Notes: generated from the sequence alone by a model not told the origin. A stretch of 64,000 bases of DNA from an uncultured Clostridia bacterium (GCA_947175195.1 CAMWLQ010000003.1:62001-126000), one strand, 5' to 3'. Counted from the stretch's first letter, positions 52,095-61,565 are shown. Numbers and translations are program-made.

Positions 52095-53854
52095 TTCTCG
52101 CATACCACTATCCTGTCCTTTCCGTCCAAATCCTTAATCACTCGGCAAGCGCCGATTTTTTTGAATAAACCGCATACCTGCTCGGCTTGATCGTACCCGA
52201 CCTCCAACATTACAACGCCGTTGTCCGTCAAATACTCGCTCGCCGCGGCTGCGATTGCTTTGTAAAATTTAAGTCCGTCATCACCGCCGTCCAGCGCGAT
52301 ACGCGGCTGCGCCGTGACCTCGCTTTGCAAGCCTTCAATATCCGCAGTGCGGATATACGGCGGGTTGCTGACGATAAGATCGAACTTGCCCTCGATACTG
52401 CCGAACATATCCGACTTGACTACCTCTACGCCCAAGCCTTTAAGATTGGTCTTTGCAACCTCCAGCGCGTCGTCCGACACGTCGGCAGCAACCACCTGTG
52501 CGGCGGTGTTTTTTGCTATAACTGCGGCGATACAGCCCGAGCCCGTGCACATATCGAGCACGCGCATTTCGCTTGTGCCTATGTGCTTTACGGCGGTCTC
52601 CGCAAGCACCTCCGTTTCAAACCGAGGAATAAGCACGCGATTGTCCACGGCAAGCTTTATGCCGCAAAACTCGGCATTGCCGAGCACGTAGCCGAGCGGC
52701 TCGCCCGCCAATAATCTATCGGCATACTCGTTAGCCTTTTTGACCTGCCCGATTTTGATTTTGTCTATGCCACCCAGCTCGCCGCGCGACTTGCCCAAAA
52801 TATCACAATATATCCAGTCGGCGTCCTGCGGATTGTCGGGCAGCTTATCCGTCAGCTTTTTGCGCTCCGTGGAAAAATCGCGTTCGTAAAAATCTATCGT
52901 GCCCTTGTTCGGTTGTTCGTCAAGCTCGAGCACGGCATTGAACGCGACAATGGCGACCTCCGCCATATCGTCGTCGGGAATACACGTGGACAGCTTTTGC
53001 AGCGCCAGCCCGGGTGCGCGAATGATATTGGTAAATTTGTTGTCGGGCAGCATTGCCAGTCCGCGCAAAAGCTCATACGACAGTCCAGCTATAAGCGGCA
53101 GCAATGCAAGCCTGACCGCAAGCGCAAACAAGGCGTTGGAGAACACCGCCGAGAACGTTGATAAATACGAAAGCAGCCAATTAAGCAGTGCGTATACGAT
53201 TATCGCAAATACGACTACAAAAAATATAAACGTAGTGCCGCAGCGATTGTGTTTGGTCGAACAAGACTGAACGTTTTCCACCGTGAGCGGCAGTCCGCGC
53301 TCGTAGCAGTTGATTGTGCGGTGTTCCGCGCCGTGATACATAAACGTGCGCTTAATGTCATTCATAAGCCTAATCAGCGCGAGATACGCAATAAACAGCG
53401 CAAGCCGAACGCAGCCCTCTATGACCGACAGCACGACTAAATCGTGATAATCGGCATAACGCTCTATGAGCCATTTTACGAGGAACGGCAAGCCGATAAA
53501 CAGTCCTACCGCAAGCACAACGCCGACAATAGTCGCAATCACCGTTGCCGATTTGGACGGAGCATCCTCCTCCGGCGTGCTCACCTCGGCGGACTTTAAA
53601 AGAGAGCTAATGCCCACCGCGAGCGAGCTGACAAAGGAAATTACGCCGCGCACAATGGGGATCTTGCTCGCCTTTGACGACGGCTTTAACCTTTCGGTAC
53701 GCAGTTCTATTTCACCGTCGGGCGCGCGCACAGCCATTGCGACGGACGATTTGCCGCGCATCATTACGCCCTCCAAAAGCGCCTGCCCGCCTATAAAGGT
53801 GCGGCGCGTCTTTTTGGACGTATCGTATTTATTGTCGTTATTGTTTTTACCCAT
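52091..53854 (-). CDS. prmC: DUF1385 membrane protein fused to release factor glutamine methyltransferase
   Basis: N: FIGGQALLEGVMMRGKSSVAMAVRAPDGEI...MYHGAEHRTINCYE; C: NRVLIPRFETEVLAE, LDMCTGSGCIAAV, FDLIVSNPPYI. Confidence 0.9.
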   Translation of the reverse strand: MGKNNNDNKYDTSKKTRRTFIGGQALLEGVMMRGKSSVAMAVRAPDGEIELRTERLKPSSKASKIPIVRGVISFVSSLAVGISSLLKSAEVSTPEEDAPSKSATVIATIVGVVLAVGLFIGLPFLVKWLIERYADYHDLVVLSVIEGCVRLALFIAYLALIRLMNDIKRTFMYHGAEHRTINCYERGLPLTVENVQSCSTKHNRCGTTFIFFVVVFAIIVYALLNWLLSYLSTFSAVFSNALFALAVRLALLPLIAGLSYELLRGLAMLPDNKFTNIIRAPGLALQKLSTCIPDDDMAEVAIVAFNAVLELDEQPNKGTIDFYERDFSTERKKLTDKLPDNPQDADWIYCDILGKSRGELGGIDKIKIGQVKKANEYADRLLAGEPLGYVLGNAEFCGIKLAVDNRVLIPRFETEVLAETAVKHIGTSEMRVLDMCTGSGCIAAVIAKNTAAQVVAADVSDDALEVAKTNLKGLGVEVVKSDMFGSIEGKFDLIVSNPPYIRTADIEGLQSEVTAQPRIALDGGDDGLKFYKAIAAAASEYLTDNGVVMLEVGYDQAEQVCGLFKKIGACRVIKDLDGKDRIVVCEK

Positions 53855-53859
53855 AATAT

Positions 53860-53882
53860 AAAAAATCGAAACAGTGTTTCGA
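53860..53882 (-). promoter_or_regulatory. Terminator-like hairpin just upstream of the DUF1385-PrmC start
   Basis: Minus strand TCGAAACACTGTTTCGATTTTTT; 8-bp perfect stem. Confidence 0.6.
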
Positions 53883-53918
53883 ATATCCTTTTGAGTAGCG
53901 GTGAAATGAGACCATGCC

Positions 53919-54042
53919 TCGGCGACGAAGTCGCGCGTCAGACGGGCAGCTGTCGGCGGGACGGCGACGGGCGCGTAGACCCACCTACGTAACCAAGCCG
54001 CCACGACGAACGCAGCCCGTACACGCGATGAATGCGCCGCCG
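53919..54042. repeat. Intergenic nested-palindrome repeat, copy A
   Basis: Aligns over its full length with 56641-56766; stems ACGGGC/GCCCGT and CGTAG/CTACG. Confidence 0.75.
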
Positions 54043-54050
54043 AAAAAAAG

Positions 54051-54081
54051 AAAAACGGCGGGCTAAAAATAGCCCGCCGTT
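54051..54081 (-). terminator. Terminator after rpmE
   Basis: AACGGCGGGCTATTTTTAGCCCGCCGTTTTT on minus. Confidence 0.85.
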
Positions 54082-54090
54082 ATAAAATAG

Positions 54091-54303
54091 CTATTTGCCG
54101 GATTTGCCCGAACGCTCGTTGAACCGCGCTATACGTCCGCCCGTTTCAGCCTGCTTTTGCTTGCCGGTGTAGAACGGATGGCATTTGGAGCAAATATCAA
54201 CCTTGACTACGTCGCCTTTTTGCGTGGAGCCGGTTACAAACTTTGCGCCGCAAGCGCATTCCACAGTTACCTCGTGATAATCGGGATGTATGTTCTGTTG
54301 CAT
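54091..54303 (-). CDS. rpmE: Ribosomal protein bL31
   Basis: [50 protein letters not shown]. Confidence 0.95.
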   Translation of the reverse strand: MQQNIHPDYHEVTVECACGAKFVTGSTQKGDVVKVDICSKCHPFYTGKQKQAETGGRIARFNERSGKSGK

Positions 54304-54494
54304 GGTTTTTACCTCTCTTTTGTCCATACGGGTCGTCCCGCATGGTTATTAGCTTATTGATTATACACTAATCAGCCCGCAGTGTCAAGCGTTTTTGACG
54401 TTGTGTGTTTACAAATGTAATTCGTTTTTTTGTGTCGCCATATCGATTTCGTATCGTTACATATTGCTTGACGCCACTAAGTCCTAATTCCGAA

Positions 54495-55511
54495 TTAAAT
54501 CTTGATAAGCGTTTTAAACCTGTTGTCCTCGCGGTCGCCCAAAAGCGATTCAAACGCCGACGGCACGTCGTCAAACGACACAACGTTGTTGTACAACGAG
54601 TCCACCGTGACAGTGTGGTTGGCAAGCAGGTTTATTGCCGACGAATAGTTCTTTCCGCAGTCCACTACGGTGAACAAATCTATGTTCTTTTCCAGCATGC
54701 CGTTTACGTTGCAGTTAAGATCGTTCAAGCCGTTTCTGCCGATAACCGCCACCCTGCCGCGCGTTGCGGTGTAGTCCCAAGCGCTCGAAAGCGGCATTTG
54801 CGAGTTGGTAAGATACGCGCATGCGCTTGCCATATGCCCGCCTGTGAGCGCGAGAATCTTTTTGACCACGTTGTCGTCGACGGCGTTGACGGTAAAGTAC
54901 ACGCCCGCCTTTTGCGCCAAAGCAAGCATATCCTCGTGCATATCAACCATAATAGGCACGGCTTGGTAATACATTGCAAGCTGAGCGAGAATAATGCCGT
55001 CTACCGTTGCACCCATTATTACCACTTGATCGCCCTTTTCCACATTGAGCTTGGAAAGCGCGTTAAGCGCCGTTGCGATATGTTCGATAAACACAGCCTC
55101 GGCGTCCGAAATCCTGTCGGGAATGGTGTACACGTCGTCGGCGGACACCACCGAAAAATCGCTCAAAAACCCGTCTTCCTCCGCGCCGAACGTCAGCGGT
55201 TTTTCGCAATCGCTGTAATGTCCGTCCTTGCACGCCTTGCAGGAATGACAGCTCGCCTGCGGATACGTGACCACGCGCTTACCGCGCGATATACCCGCAA
55301 CGTTTGCGCCAACCTCCGACACAAACCCAACGCACTGCCTAAGCGGAATAATAGGGTACTTGGTCGGCACCCGTCCGTCGTACACGGCAATGTCGGCGGG
55401 AGTGATTCCGCACATAAGGTTTTTCAGTTTTATGCAATTATCCCCTACGGGCATTGCCTCCATTTCGTCAAGCTTGATAGTATGCGGAGCATGAATTCTG
55501 TACGCCTTCAT
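54495..55511 (-). CDS. Medium-chain zinc-dependent dehydrogenase
   Basis: GINPAD-like region, VVTYPQASCHSCKACKDGHYSDCEKP, nucleotide-binding region VVIMGATVDGIILAQ. Confidence 0.8.
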   Translation of the reverse strand: MKAYRIHAPHTIKLDEMEAMPVGDNCIKLKNLMCGITPADIAVYDGRVPTKYPIIPLRQCVGFVSEVGANVAGISRGKRVVTYPQASCHSCKACKDGHYSDCEKPLTFGAEEDGFLSDFSVVSADDVYTIPDRISDAEAVFIEHIATALNALSKLNVEKGDQVVIMGATVDGIILAQLAMYYQAVPIMVDMHEDMLALAQKAGVYFTVNAVDDNVVKKILALTGGHMASACAYLTNSQMPLSSAWDYTATRGRVAVIGRNGLNDLNCNVNGMLEKNIDLFTVVDCGKNYSSAINLLANHTVTVDSLYNNVVSFDDVPSAFESLLGDREDNRFKTLIKI

Positions 55512-55667
55512 AATAAATACCGTACTCTCGCGGTCTGATTTGCAATCCTAATCGGTGTTCCCCATATAAAATTGCTACCACGAGCGTATAATCATTATAC
55601 CATAATCCGTAATAAATATCAAGTGTTTGCGGCACATAAAAAAATTACGGTTACGAGCAAAAAATAC

Positions 55668-55867
55668 CAAACAAAAAACCCCTTGCTGTGTATGCGATAG
55701 GTAATCGCATACACAGCAGTTATATTTGCCGCTAATGCGGCAAGTTATATACAAAGTGTTATATTTCGCCAAAGGCGAAGTTAAGGCAAATATAATATCA
55801 CTTTGCGATAGCAAAATATCACAGCGTTAGCTATATCACTGTTTGCACAACAAACAAAAAACCCCTT
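55668..55867. repeat. Array of small variable-stem hairpins bounded by a 17-bp direct repeat
   Basis: Direct repeats CAAACAAAAAACCCCTT at 55668-55684 and 55851-55867; hairpins at 55684-55718, 55726-55743, 55765-55779, 55802-55815 with AT-rich linkers (GTTATAT, ATATCAC x3). Confidence 0.75.
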
Positions 55868-55882
55868 ATGCGGGGCTTTTTG
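55858..55882 (-). terminator. Terminator of the M23 gene
   Basis: GCCCCGCATAAGGGGTTTTTT on minus. Confidence 0.7.
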
Positions 55883-55939
55883 ACGGAAAAACTTTTTTAG
55901 AGGAATGACTATACCGGTATTGCAATAGAATGAGTAATT

Positions 55940-56554
55940 TTATTTATCTTGGTCTATATTGAGAATGGTCGAGGGATTGACGTACTCACCGTTCTTTTTA
56001 AGCTCGAAATGCAGGTGCGCGCCTGTGTTCAGCTCGGACAGCATGCTGCTTGACGCGCTGCCTATCCTATCGCCGGACTTGACGGTGTCGCCCTTGTTTA
56101 CGGCTATGTCGTTGCCGAGCGACTTGTACACGGATACATATCCGCCGTCGTGCTCGATTGTTACGACGTTGCCGTCAACCGTGGTCTTTTCTACGTCCAG
56201 CACCTTGCCGTCCATTATGGCAACCACGTTGCCGCTGCCGACAAAGTCAACCGCGGGATGCCACTGCCACAGGTCGAGCGTTTCCCACTTGACAATCTTG
56301 TCGTCGTGATATTCCATACCGACGGTAGCGCCATTCATGGGAATAGTAATTACAGGGTCGTTGGTAACGTCCACATTGGGCGGCTCTACAACCACGCCGC
56401 CGACGGACGTATCTTTTTCCGGCAGTGTAAACACTACTGCCAAAACGATAACTGCGGCAACAACCAGTACCGACACGATCAACGCCAAAGCGTATTTGTG
56501 CCGCTTAAAAAAGTTTCTCTTTGATTCTTTTGTTCCAGAATGATAGGTTTTCAT
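55940..56554 (-). CDS. M23-family metallopeptidase (membrane-anchored)
   Basis: MKTYHSGTKESKRNFFKRHKYALALIVSVLVVAAV; WHPAVDFVG...VSVYKSLGND...GDRIGSA...GAHLHFELKKNGEYVNP. Confidence 0.85.
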   Translation of the reverse strand: MKTYHSGTKESKRNFFKRHKYALALIVSVLVVAAVIVLAVVFTLPEKDTSVGGVVVEPPNVDVTNDPVITIPMNGATVGMEYHDDKIVKWETLDLWQWHPAVDFVGSGNVVAIMDGKVLDVEKTTVDGNVVTIEHDGGYVSVYKSLGNDIAVNKGDTVKSGDRIGSASSSMLSELNTGAHLHFELKKNGEYVNPSTILNIDQDK

Positions 56555-56640
56555 GGTTTGTTCCTCCGTACCGATGATTATTGCCAACATATTTTTTGTT
56601 ATACAGGCAAATTTAAAAATCATTCTAAATTTACAAAGCA

Positions 56641-56766
56641 TCGGCGGCGAAGGCGCGCCGTAGACGGGCAACAGTTGGCAAGGCGGCGACGGGAGCGTAC
56701 ATAGACGTACGTGACCAAGTCGCCGAACCAAACGTAGCCCGTATCCGGTGATGCATGCGCCGCCGC
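56641..56766. repeat. Intergenic nested-palindrome repeat, copy B
   Basis: Stems CGGCGGCG/CGCCGCCG, ACGGGC/GCCCGT, GGCGAC/GTCGCC, CGTAC/GTACG; homologous to 53919-54042. Confidence 0.75.
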
Positions 56767-56767
56767 G

Positions 56768-57160
56768 TTAATAGCAGCCCGAAAGTATGGGCGTCCCAAT
56801 ACTTATATTGCCCGACGAGTACGCCGCCATAACGTTGTACTCCTCGCCCGTTCTAAGATACTGCGACTCGGCGCACACGCGCGGGCTGAATCCGTAAACT
56901 ACGGTAAGCCCGTCCGTTTTTACCTCTTTTACGGTAACGGCAAAAATGGAATCGAGCGCGTTGTGCATATCCTTTTCGCTCCCCGAAAAGTCCACACGGC
57001 AAAGCGCGTCCGACGGATAACAAAGTCCGTCGAGCGAGTACACGGGCACGTTGTTGTCGTAAGCCTCGGGTGTGCCGAAAGAAATGAGCGGGCTAAACCA
57101 TACGGCCGCTCCGACCAAGCTTGCTACAAATAAAATAACGACGGCATAAAGAGTTTTCAT
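56768..57160 (-). CDS. Secreted/membrane-anchored protein of unknown function
   Basis: 130 aa with N-terminal hydrophobic signal MKTLYAVVILFVASLVGAAVW. Confidence 0.55.
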   Translation of the reverse strand: MKTLYAVVILFVASLVGAAVWFSPLISFGTPEAYDNNVPVYSLDGLCYPSDALCRVDFSGSEKDMHNALDSIFAVTVKEVKTDGLTVVYGFSPRVCAESQYLRTGEEYNVMAAYSSGNISIGTPILSGCY

Positions 57161-57195
57161 GCCGTCGATTATTGACCTAAAATATTAAATTTATT

Positions 57196-58641
57196 CTATT
57201 CCCCGTCTTTTTCGCCAACTGCCATTTTGTACAGTTTGACGCTGTTATCGACGGTTTTTTCCTTTGCCATTTCGCCGTACTTGTTGACGTCGGTAAGGCT
57301 CTTCGGACCGTGGTGCAAGCACAACGCGCCGTTTACGCACCCTCCGTCGCACGCCATGCCCTCAAAAAAGTTGTACGGGGATTTGCGTACCTTTAACAGT
57401 GTAAGCTGTTTACGGCACTCGTCAAGCCCGCTCATAGCTATGGGTCGTGCCTCGAATCCGCGTTCGGCGGCAAGCGCTTTTACGCCCTCGGTTATGCCGC
57501 CCGAGCGAGCGAATATCCTGCCGTAGTACGAGGCGTTGTCCAAATACGTGTCTGGCAGCGTCGAAACGTCTACGCCGCGCGCGTCCAAAAACGCCTGTAA
57601 TTCCTCGAACGATATAACGCAGTCTATGTAGTCCTTGGCTATGTCCTGCTTGTACTCGAACTTTTTGGACGTGCAAGGTCCGACGAATATAACCTTTGCG
57701 GTCGGGTCGAGCGCCTTGATTAGCTTGCCCGCCATGACCATAGGCGACGGCGTATGCGACACGTACTTGTACAGGTCGGGAAAGTTTATTTGCACGTACT
57801 TGACAAAGCTGGGACAGCACGACGTTGTTAGCGTGCCCTTTTCCTTTATCTCGTCAGCCTCCTCGTTAAGCGTGAGGTCGGCGCCCAACGCAGTTTCCAC
57901 CACCTGATCGAAACCGAGCTTGTGCATGCCCGTTATTACCTGCTCTATCCGCGCGTAATTGAACTGCGCCACGATTGACGGGGCTATTATGGCGTACACC
58001 TTGTACTTGGTGTTGTTTTCCGAATTTTTGAGTATGTCCAGCGCGTCCAGTATGTACGACTTGTCGGAAATCGCGCCGAACGGACACTGGTACACGCACG
58101 CGCCGCAGCCCACGCATTTGTTTACGTCTATCTCCGCCTTTTTGTCGGCGTTCACCTTGATTGCGTTTGCCTTGCAGCTGAGCACGCACGGGCGCTTTTG
58201 CAATATCATTGCGTTGTACGGGCAGGCTTGCGTGCACTTGCCGCACTCTATGCACTTGGACTTATCGACTACCGCGTGCTTATCCTCTATGGATATTGCG
58301 TTTTTGGGGCACGCCTCTATGCAGCGGTGAGATATACAGCCACGGCAAGCCGGAGTGACGAATATGCCGTCTACGGGGCACTCGTCGCACGCTATGTCTA
58401 TTACCTCTACAACGTTGGGGTTGTCCTTATCCCCGCCCATTGCAAGCTTAAGCCGTTCCTGCAAAATGGCACGTTCCTTGTACACACAGCAACGCAGGCT
58501 GGCGTGCGGTCCCGGCATAATCTTGATGGGAATATCGTGGAATATACCGTTGTCAAGCCCTTTATCGTAAGCGATAATAAGCTCTTTAATTACCTCGTAT
58601 TTAAGCTTTTGTACCGTGGTATCGAATAATCTGTTTTCCAT
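57196..58641 (-). CDS. Monomeric [FeFe]-hydrogenase, group B-like
   Basis: 4Fe4S motifs CIECGKCTQACPYNA and CVGCGACVYQCPFGA; H-cluster motifs TTSCCPSFVKY, FVGPCTSKKFE, EGMACDGGCVNG. Confidence 0.85.
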   Translation of the reverse strand: MENRLFDTTVQKLKYEVIKELIIAYDKGLDNGIFHDIPIKIMPGPHASLRCCVYKERAILQERLKLAMGGDKDNPNVVEVIDIACDECPVDGIFVTPACRGCISHRCIEACPKNAISIEDKHAVVDKSKCIECGKCTQACPYNAMILQKRPCVLSCKANAIKVNADKKAEIDVNKCVGCGACVYQCPFGAISDKSYILDALDILKNSENNTKYKVYAIIAPSIVAQFNYARIEQVITGMHKLGFDQVVETALGADLTLNEEADEIKEKGTLTTSCCPSFVKYVQINFPDLYKYVSHTPSPMVMAGKLIKALDPTAKVIFVGPCTSKKFEYKQDIAKDYIDCVISFEELQAFLDARGVDVSTLPDTYLDNASYYGRIFARSGGITEGVKALAAERGFEARPIAMSGLDECRKQLTLLKVRKSPYNFFEGMACDGGCVNGALCLHHGPKSLTDVNKYGEMAKEKTVDNSVKLYKMAVGEKDGE

Positions 58642-58679
58642 AAAAAATCCTCTATACGGTTAATTAGTTGTAGCGCAGG

Positions 58680-59840
58680 TCAGTTGTAGCGCACCGTAAC
58701 GATCTTGCCCATTTTTTTGAGGTTGTCGGCAAGCTTGTCTACCAGTTTAAGTTTCATGCGCGTTTCTATCGGCAAGCCGTCGTGCGCGTGGTTTTGCGAC
58801 TGTCCGACAAAAAAGTGTATGTCGGTGCTGTCCTCAAACAGCATTTTGGCAAGCAGCGTTGCGCCGTCGCGCTTGTTGAGCGTTGCCGCATTGCAGTCGG
58901 CGGGGTTGAGGTAGTTTTCGGACAGCTCAAGCACTCGCCTAATCGTGACAACGCCCTCGGTGGTGAGGTCTATGCCGTCTATATACCCAATCGGCGGTAT
59001 GTCCTTGTCGGGGAAATCGACGCCCGCGCTGACCTCTTTGCCGAGCTGGCGCGCGACTATTTGCGAACTTGTTCCGCCGCACACAGCCTTTTTGCCCGGT
59101 ATAGCCATAAAGTCCGCCACGTACTGCGCATCGTCTTCCTTGTGAATGGGCGGACCGACAAACACGGAGGTTACGGCGTGCTCCCGCACCTTTATGCCCA
59201 ACACCGTCGTGTCGTCACCCGGCTCGTACATATACAGCTCGTTGCACTCGCCCGCCAGCGCCGCCGAAATCGCGCGCGCCGACATTGTGGGCTTTACAAC
59301 ACGCTTGAGGTACTCTTTTATTTGCGGGCGTTCCCAGCCGAAATTCATCATCATGCCTATGCCCGCATGCTCCACGCCGTCGCTGGTAACGACAACCGCG
59401 TCGCCCGCTTTTAGGTCGAGCTTGGTAGTGTACACGTTTTTGCCGAGTATGACCGACTTGGTGCGGTCGAGGTCGCTGACCTCGCCGTTGCGTATAAGTA
59501 TAGCCGCGGGGTTGTCAAACTCTATAAGGTCGCCCTTGCCTTCACTGTTTATAAGGAACACCGAAAAAGTGGCGTAAGCGACGTTACGCACCTTGCACAC
59601 GGGTAGCGACGCGATAAGCGTTTCTATACAGTCCTTAATGGGGATGCCCGCCGACAGCATTGTACACAAAATCTTTGACGACAGCGTAGCCAAAATATTG
59701 GCTTTTACGCCACTGCCCATGCCGTCGCAAAGCACCGCCGTAAGCACGTCGCCGTTTACCGAATACTCCACGCGGTCGCCGCATAATTCCTCGCCTACAT
59801 GATTGAGCGAGGTATATCCTCTTTCAATAAAGTAACTCAA
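58680..59840 (-). CDS. SpoIIE/PP2C-type serine phosphatase
   Basis: VLTAVLCDGMGSGVKANILATLSSKIL; DAVVVTSDGVEHAGIG; EPGDDTTVLGIKV. Confidence 0.85.
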   Translation of the reverse strand: MSYFIERGYTSLNHVGEELCGDRVEYSVNGDVLTAVLCDGMGSGVKANILATLSSKILCTMLSAGIPIKDCIETLIASLPVCKVRNVAYATFSVFLINSEGKGDLIEFDNPAAILIRNGEVSDLDRTKSVILGKNVYTTKLDLKAGDAVVVTSDGVEHAGIGMMMNFGWERPQIKEYLKRVVKPTMSARAISAALAGECNELYMYEPGDDTTVLGIKVREHAVTSVFVGPPIHKEDDAQYVADFMAIPGKKAVCGGTSSQIVARQLGKEVSAGVDFPDKDIPPIGYIDGIDLTTEGVVTIRRVLELSENYLNPADCNAATLNKRDGATLLAKMLFEDSTDIHFFVGQSQNHAHDGLPIETRMKLKLVDKLADNLKKMGKIVTVRYN

Positions 59841-61561
59841 CTTTCTTTTTCCTCAATCATTGCCGCTTTGAGCTTGAGCAATGCCACTTTGGTTTCCGCC
59901 GTAGTTTCGCCGAGCAGCGAGGCTATTTCCTGTGCCACGCGCATTTGCTTTTCAATAACGGTGTCGGTGACGGCAAGAGTGTCGCGTTTGACCTTGCTAA
60001 GCTCCTCGTCGTAATTGACCTTTTCGGTTATATCGGTAAGAACTACCAAAAGCGCTTTTTCCTTTTCCAGAGGCACAATCATGACGTCCACGTACTTGCC
60101 CGTCTTATCTATTTTAAGCTTATCGACATGAACGGGCTTGCCGCTGTCCGCCGCCTTGAAAGCCGCAGTAGGATCGAAACAATCGAATATGTAGTCGGGC
60201 GAGCTAATGCCTATCATAGCCTGCGCCTTGCGGTTGATTTCCGTTATGGACAAATCGTCGCCGCACACGATAATGCCGTTGGGGCTGTTTTCTATTATAA
60301 CGTTGCCCATAGACTCCGCTTTTTCGCGCATATACGGCACGCACATTTCAACCTCGGCATAGCCGTTGATTACAGCCCACGCCTTTTCACGGCAGGTGGA
60401 ATATCCGCACGCGCCGCAGTTAAGCTCGTCGGCGTCGCAATGCTTGCCTGTGCTTGCAAGCACCGCCTTTATCTCGTCCTCGGACGGAGTGCGGTCGCCC
60501 GCCTTTTTGGGCTTGAACACTTTGGATATATCGGGACAATCGGGCACTACGTCGGCAGGTACGCTGCTAACGTAGTTGCGCACCTTGACGTTTGCCTCAA
60601 CACTGCCGCCCGCGCGCTTGATAGAACACGGACCGTTTACGCACGCGCCCTCGCACGCGTTGATTTCCAAAAACACGTGCTTGACGGACAGCAAGTCCTC
60701 TATCGCCTGATCGAGCCTGTTCACACCGTCCACGGCTATGTATTCGTAACCGTCGGGGAACTCGTCGAATGACTTGATTATTCCGCGCGAAATGGGATAA
60801 TATTTGGCTTTCAGTTCGGTTTGCGCAGTAGTTGCCGCCACCTCGGCGGGCGCGGTTGCGTTCGCCTTTTCTATCGGCTTTTTGGGCATAGCGGGCGCGG
60901 GCGTATCGATTATTTCAACACCCTTTTGCGCAAGTATCGCAGCAAGCTCCTCAAATGTGAGCGCGCCGCTTAGCACACCGCTTTCCTTTGCCTCGCGCTT
61001 TTTGGCAATGCACGGTCCGACAAACACAATGTCGGCGTCCTTATACCGCGCCTTTAATATTTTGGCGTGTGCAACCATCGGAGAATCAACGGGCGCAAGA
61101 TATTTAAGCGCGTCGTGGTGATACAGCTCGATTGCACGGTTTACCGCCGGACACGCCGATGTGATAAAGTTTTCGTACTTGCCCGAAGAAAGCAGCTTTT
61201 TGTACTCTGCAGTCACCGCCGCAGCGCCCTCCGACGTTTCAAACGCGTCGTAAAAGCCTATGCTTTTGAGCGCCGCGCGCATCGGCTCGAACGAGCTGAG
61301 CCCGAACGACGCGACAAACGCTGGCGCGACCGACGCTATCACCTTGGCGCTTTTTTGCAACAGCCGCAGTATGGCGTCCGAATCGTTGTGCACGCTTTTG
61401 GCGTTTTGCGGACACGCTACGGTGCAATGCCCGCACAGTATACAGCGGCTTTCTATTATTTTGGCTTGACCGCCCTGCGCGTCGATTGCCTTTACGGGAC
61501 AGGCGCGCAAGCACTTGTAGCAGTTTTTGCAGTTTGCCTTTTGAAAATCGAGATACAGCAT
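59837..61561 (-). CDS. Sensory [FeFe]-hydrogenase (HydS-like, PAS-containing)
   Basis: FITSACPAVNRAI, FVGPCIAKKREA, EINACEGACVNGPC; NCGACGYSTCREKAWAVINGYAEVEMC Fe-S motif; C-terminal PAS (IIENSPNGIIVCGDDLSITEINRKAQAMIG). Confidence 0.85.
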   Translation of the reverse strand: MLYLDFQKANCKNCYKCLRACPVKAIDAQGGQAKIIESRCILCGHCTVACPQNAKSVHNDSDAILRLLQKSAKVIASVAPAFVASFGLSSFEPMRAALKSIGFYDAFETSEGAAAVTAEYKKLLSSGKYENFITSACPAVNRAIELYHHDALKYLAPVDSPMVAHAKILKARYKDADIVFVGPCIAKKREAKESGVLSGALTFEELAAILAQKGVEIIDTPAPAMPKKPIEKANATAPAEVAATTAQTELKAKYYPISRGIIKSFDEFPDGYEYIAVDGVNRLDQAIEDLLSVKHVFLEINACEGACVNGPCSIKRAGGSVEANVKVRNYVSSVPADVVPDCPDISKVFKPKKAGDRTPSEDEIKAVLASTGKHCDADELNCGACGYSTCREKAWAVINGYAEVEMCVPYMREKAESMGNVIIENSPNGIIVCGDDLSITEINRKAQAMIGISSPDYIFDCFDPTAAFKAADSGKPVHVDKLKIDKTGKYVDVMIVPLEKEKALLVVLTDITEKVNYDEELSKVKRDTLAVTDTVIEKQMRVAQEIASLLGETTAETKVALLKLKAAMIEEKES

Positions 61562-61565
61562 GGCA

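Noticed and set aside
53855-54004. N-terminal 50 residues of the ORF-track 637-aa DUF1385-PrmC call
   Set aside because: Translated from intergenic repeat copy A and the hairpin; DUF1385 homology starts at MGKNNNDN (53854).
55684-55839. Possible CRISPR array
   Set aside because: Repeated element is the linker and hairpin format, not a constant repeat with equal-length spacers; no cas genes in the window.
56555-56731. N-terminal 59 residues of the ORF-track M23 peptidase call
   Set aside because: Translated from repeat copy B and AT-rich intergenic DNA; the real start is MKTYHSGTKESK at 56554.
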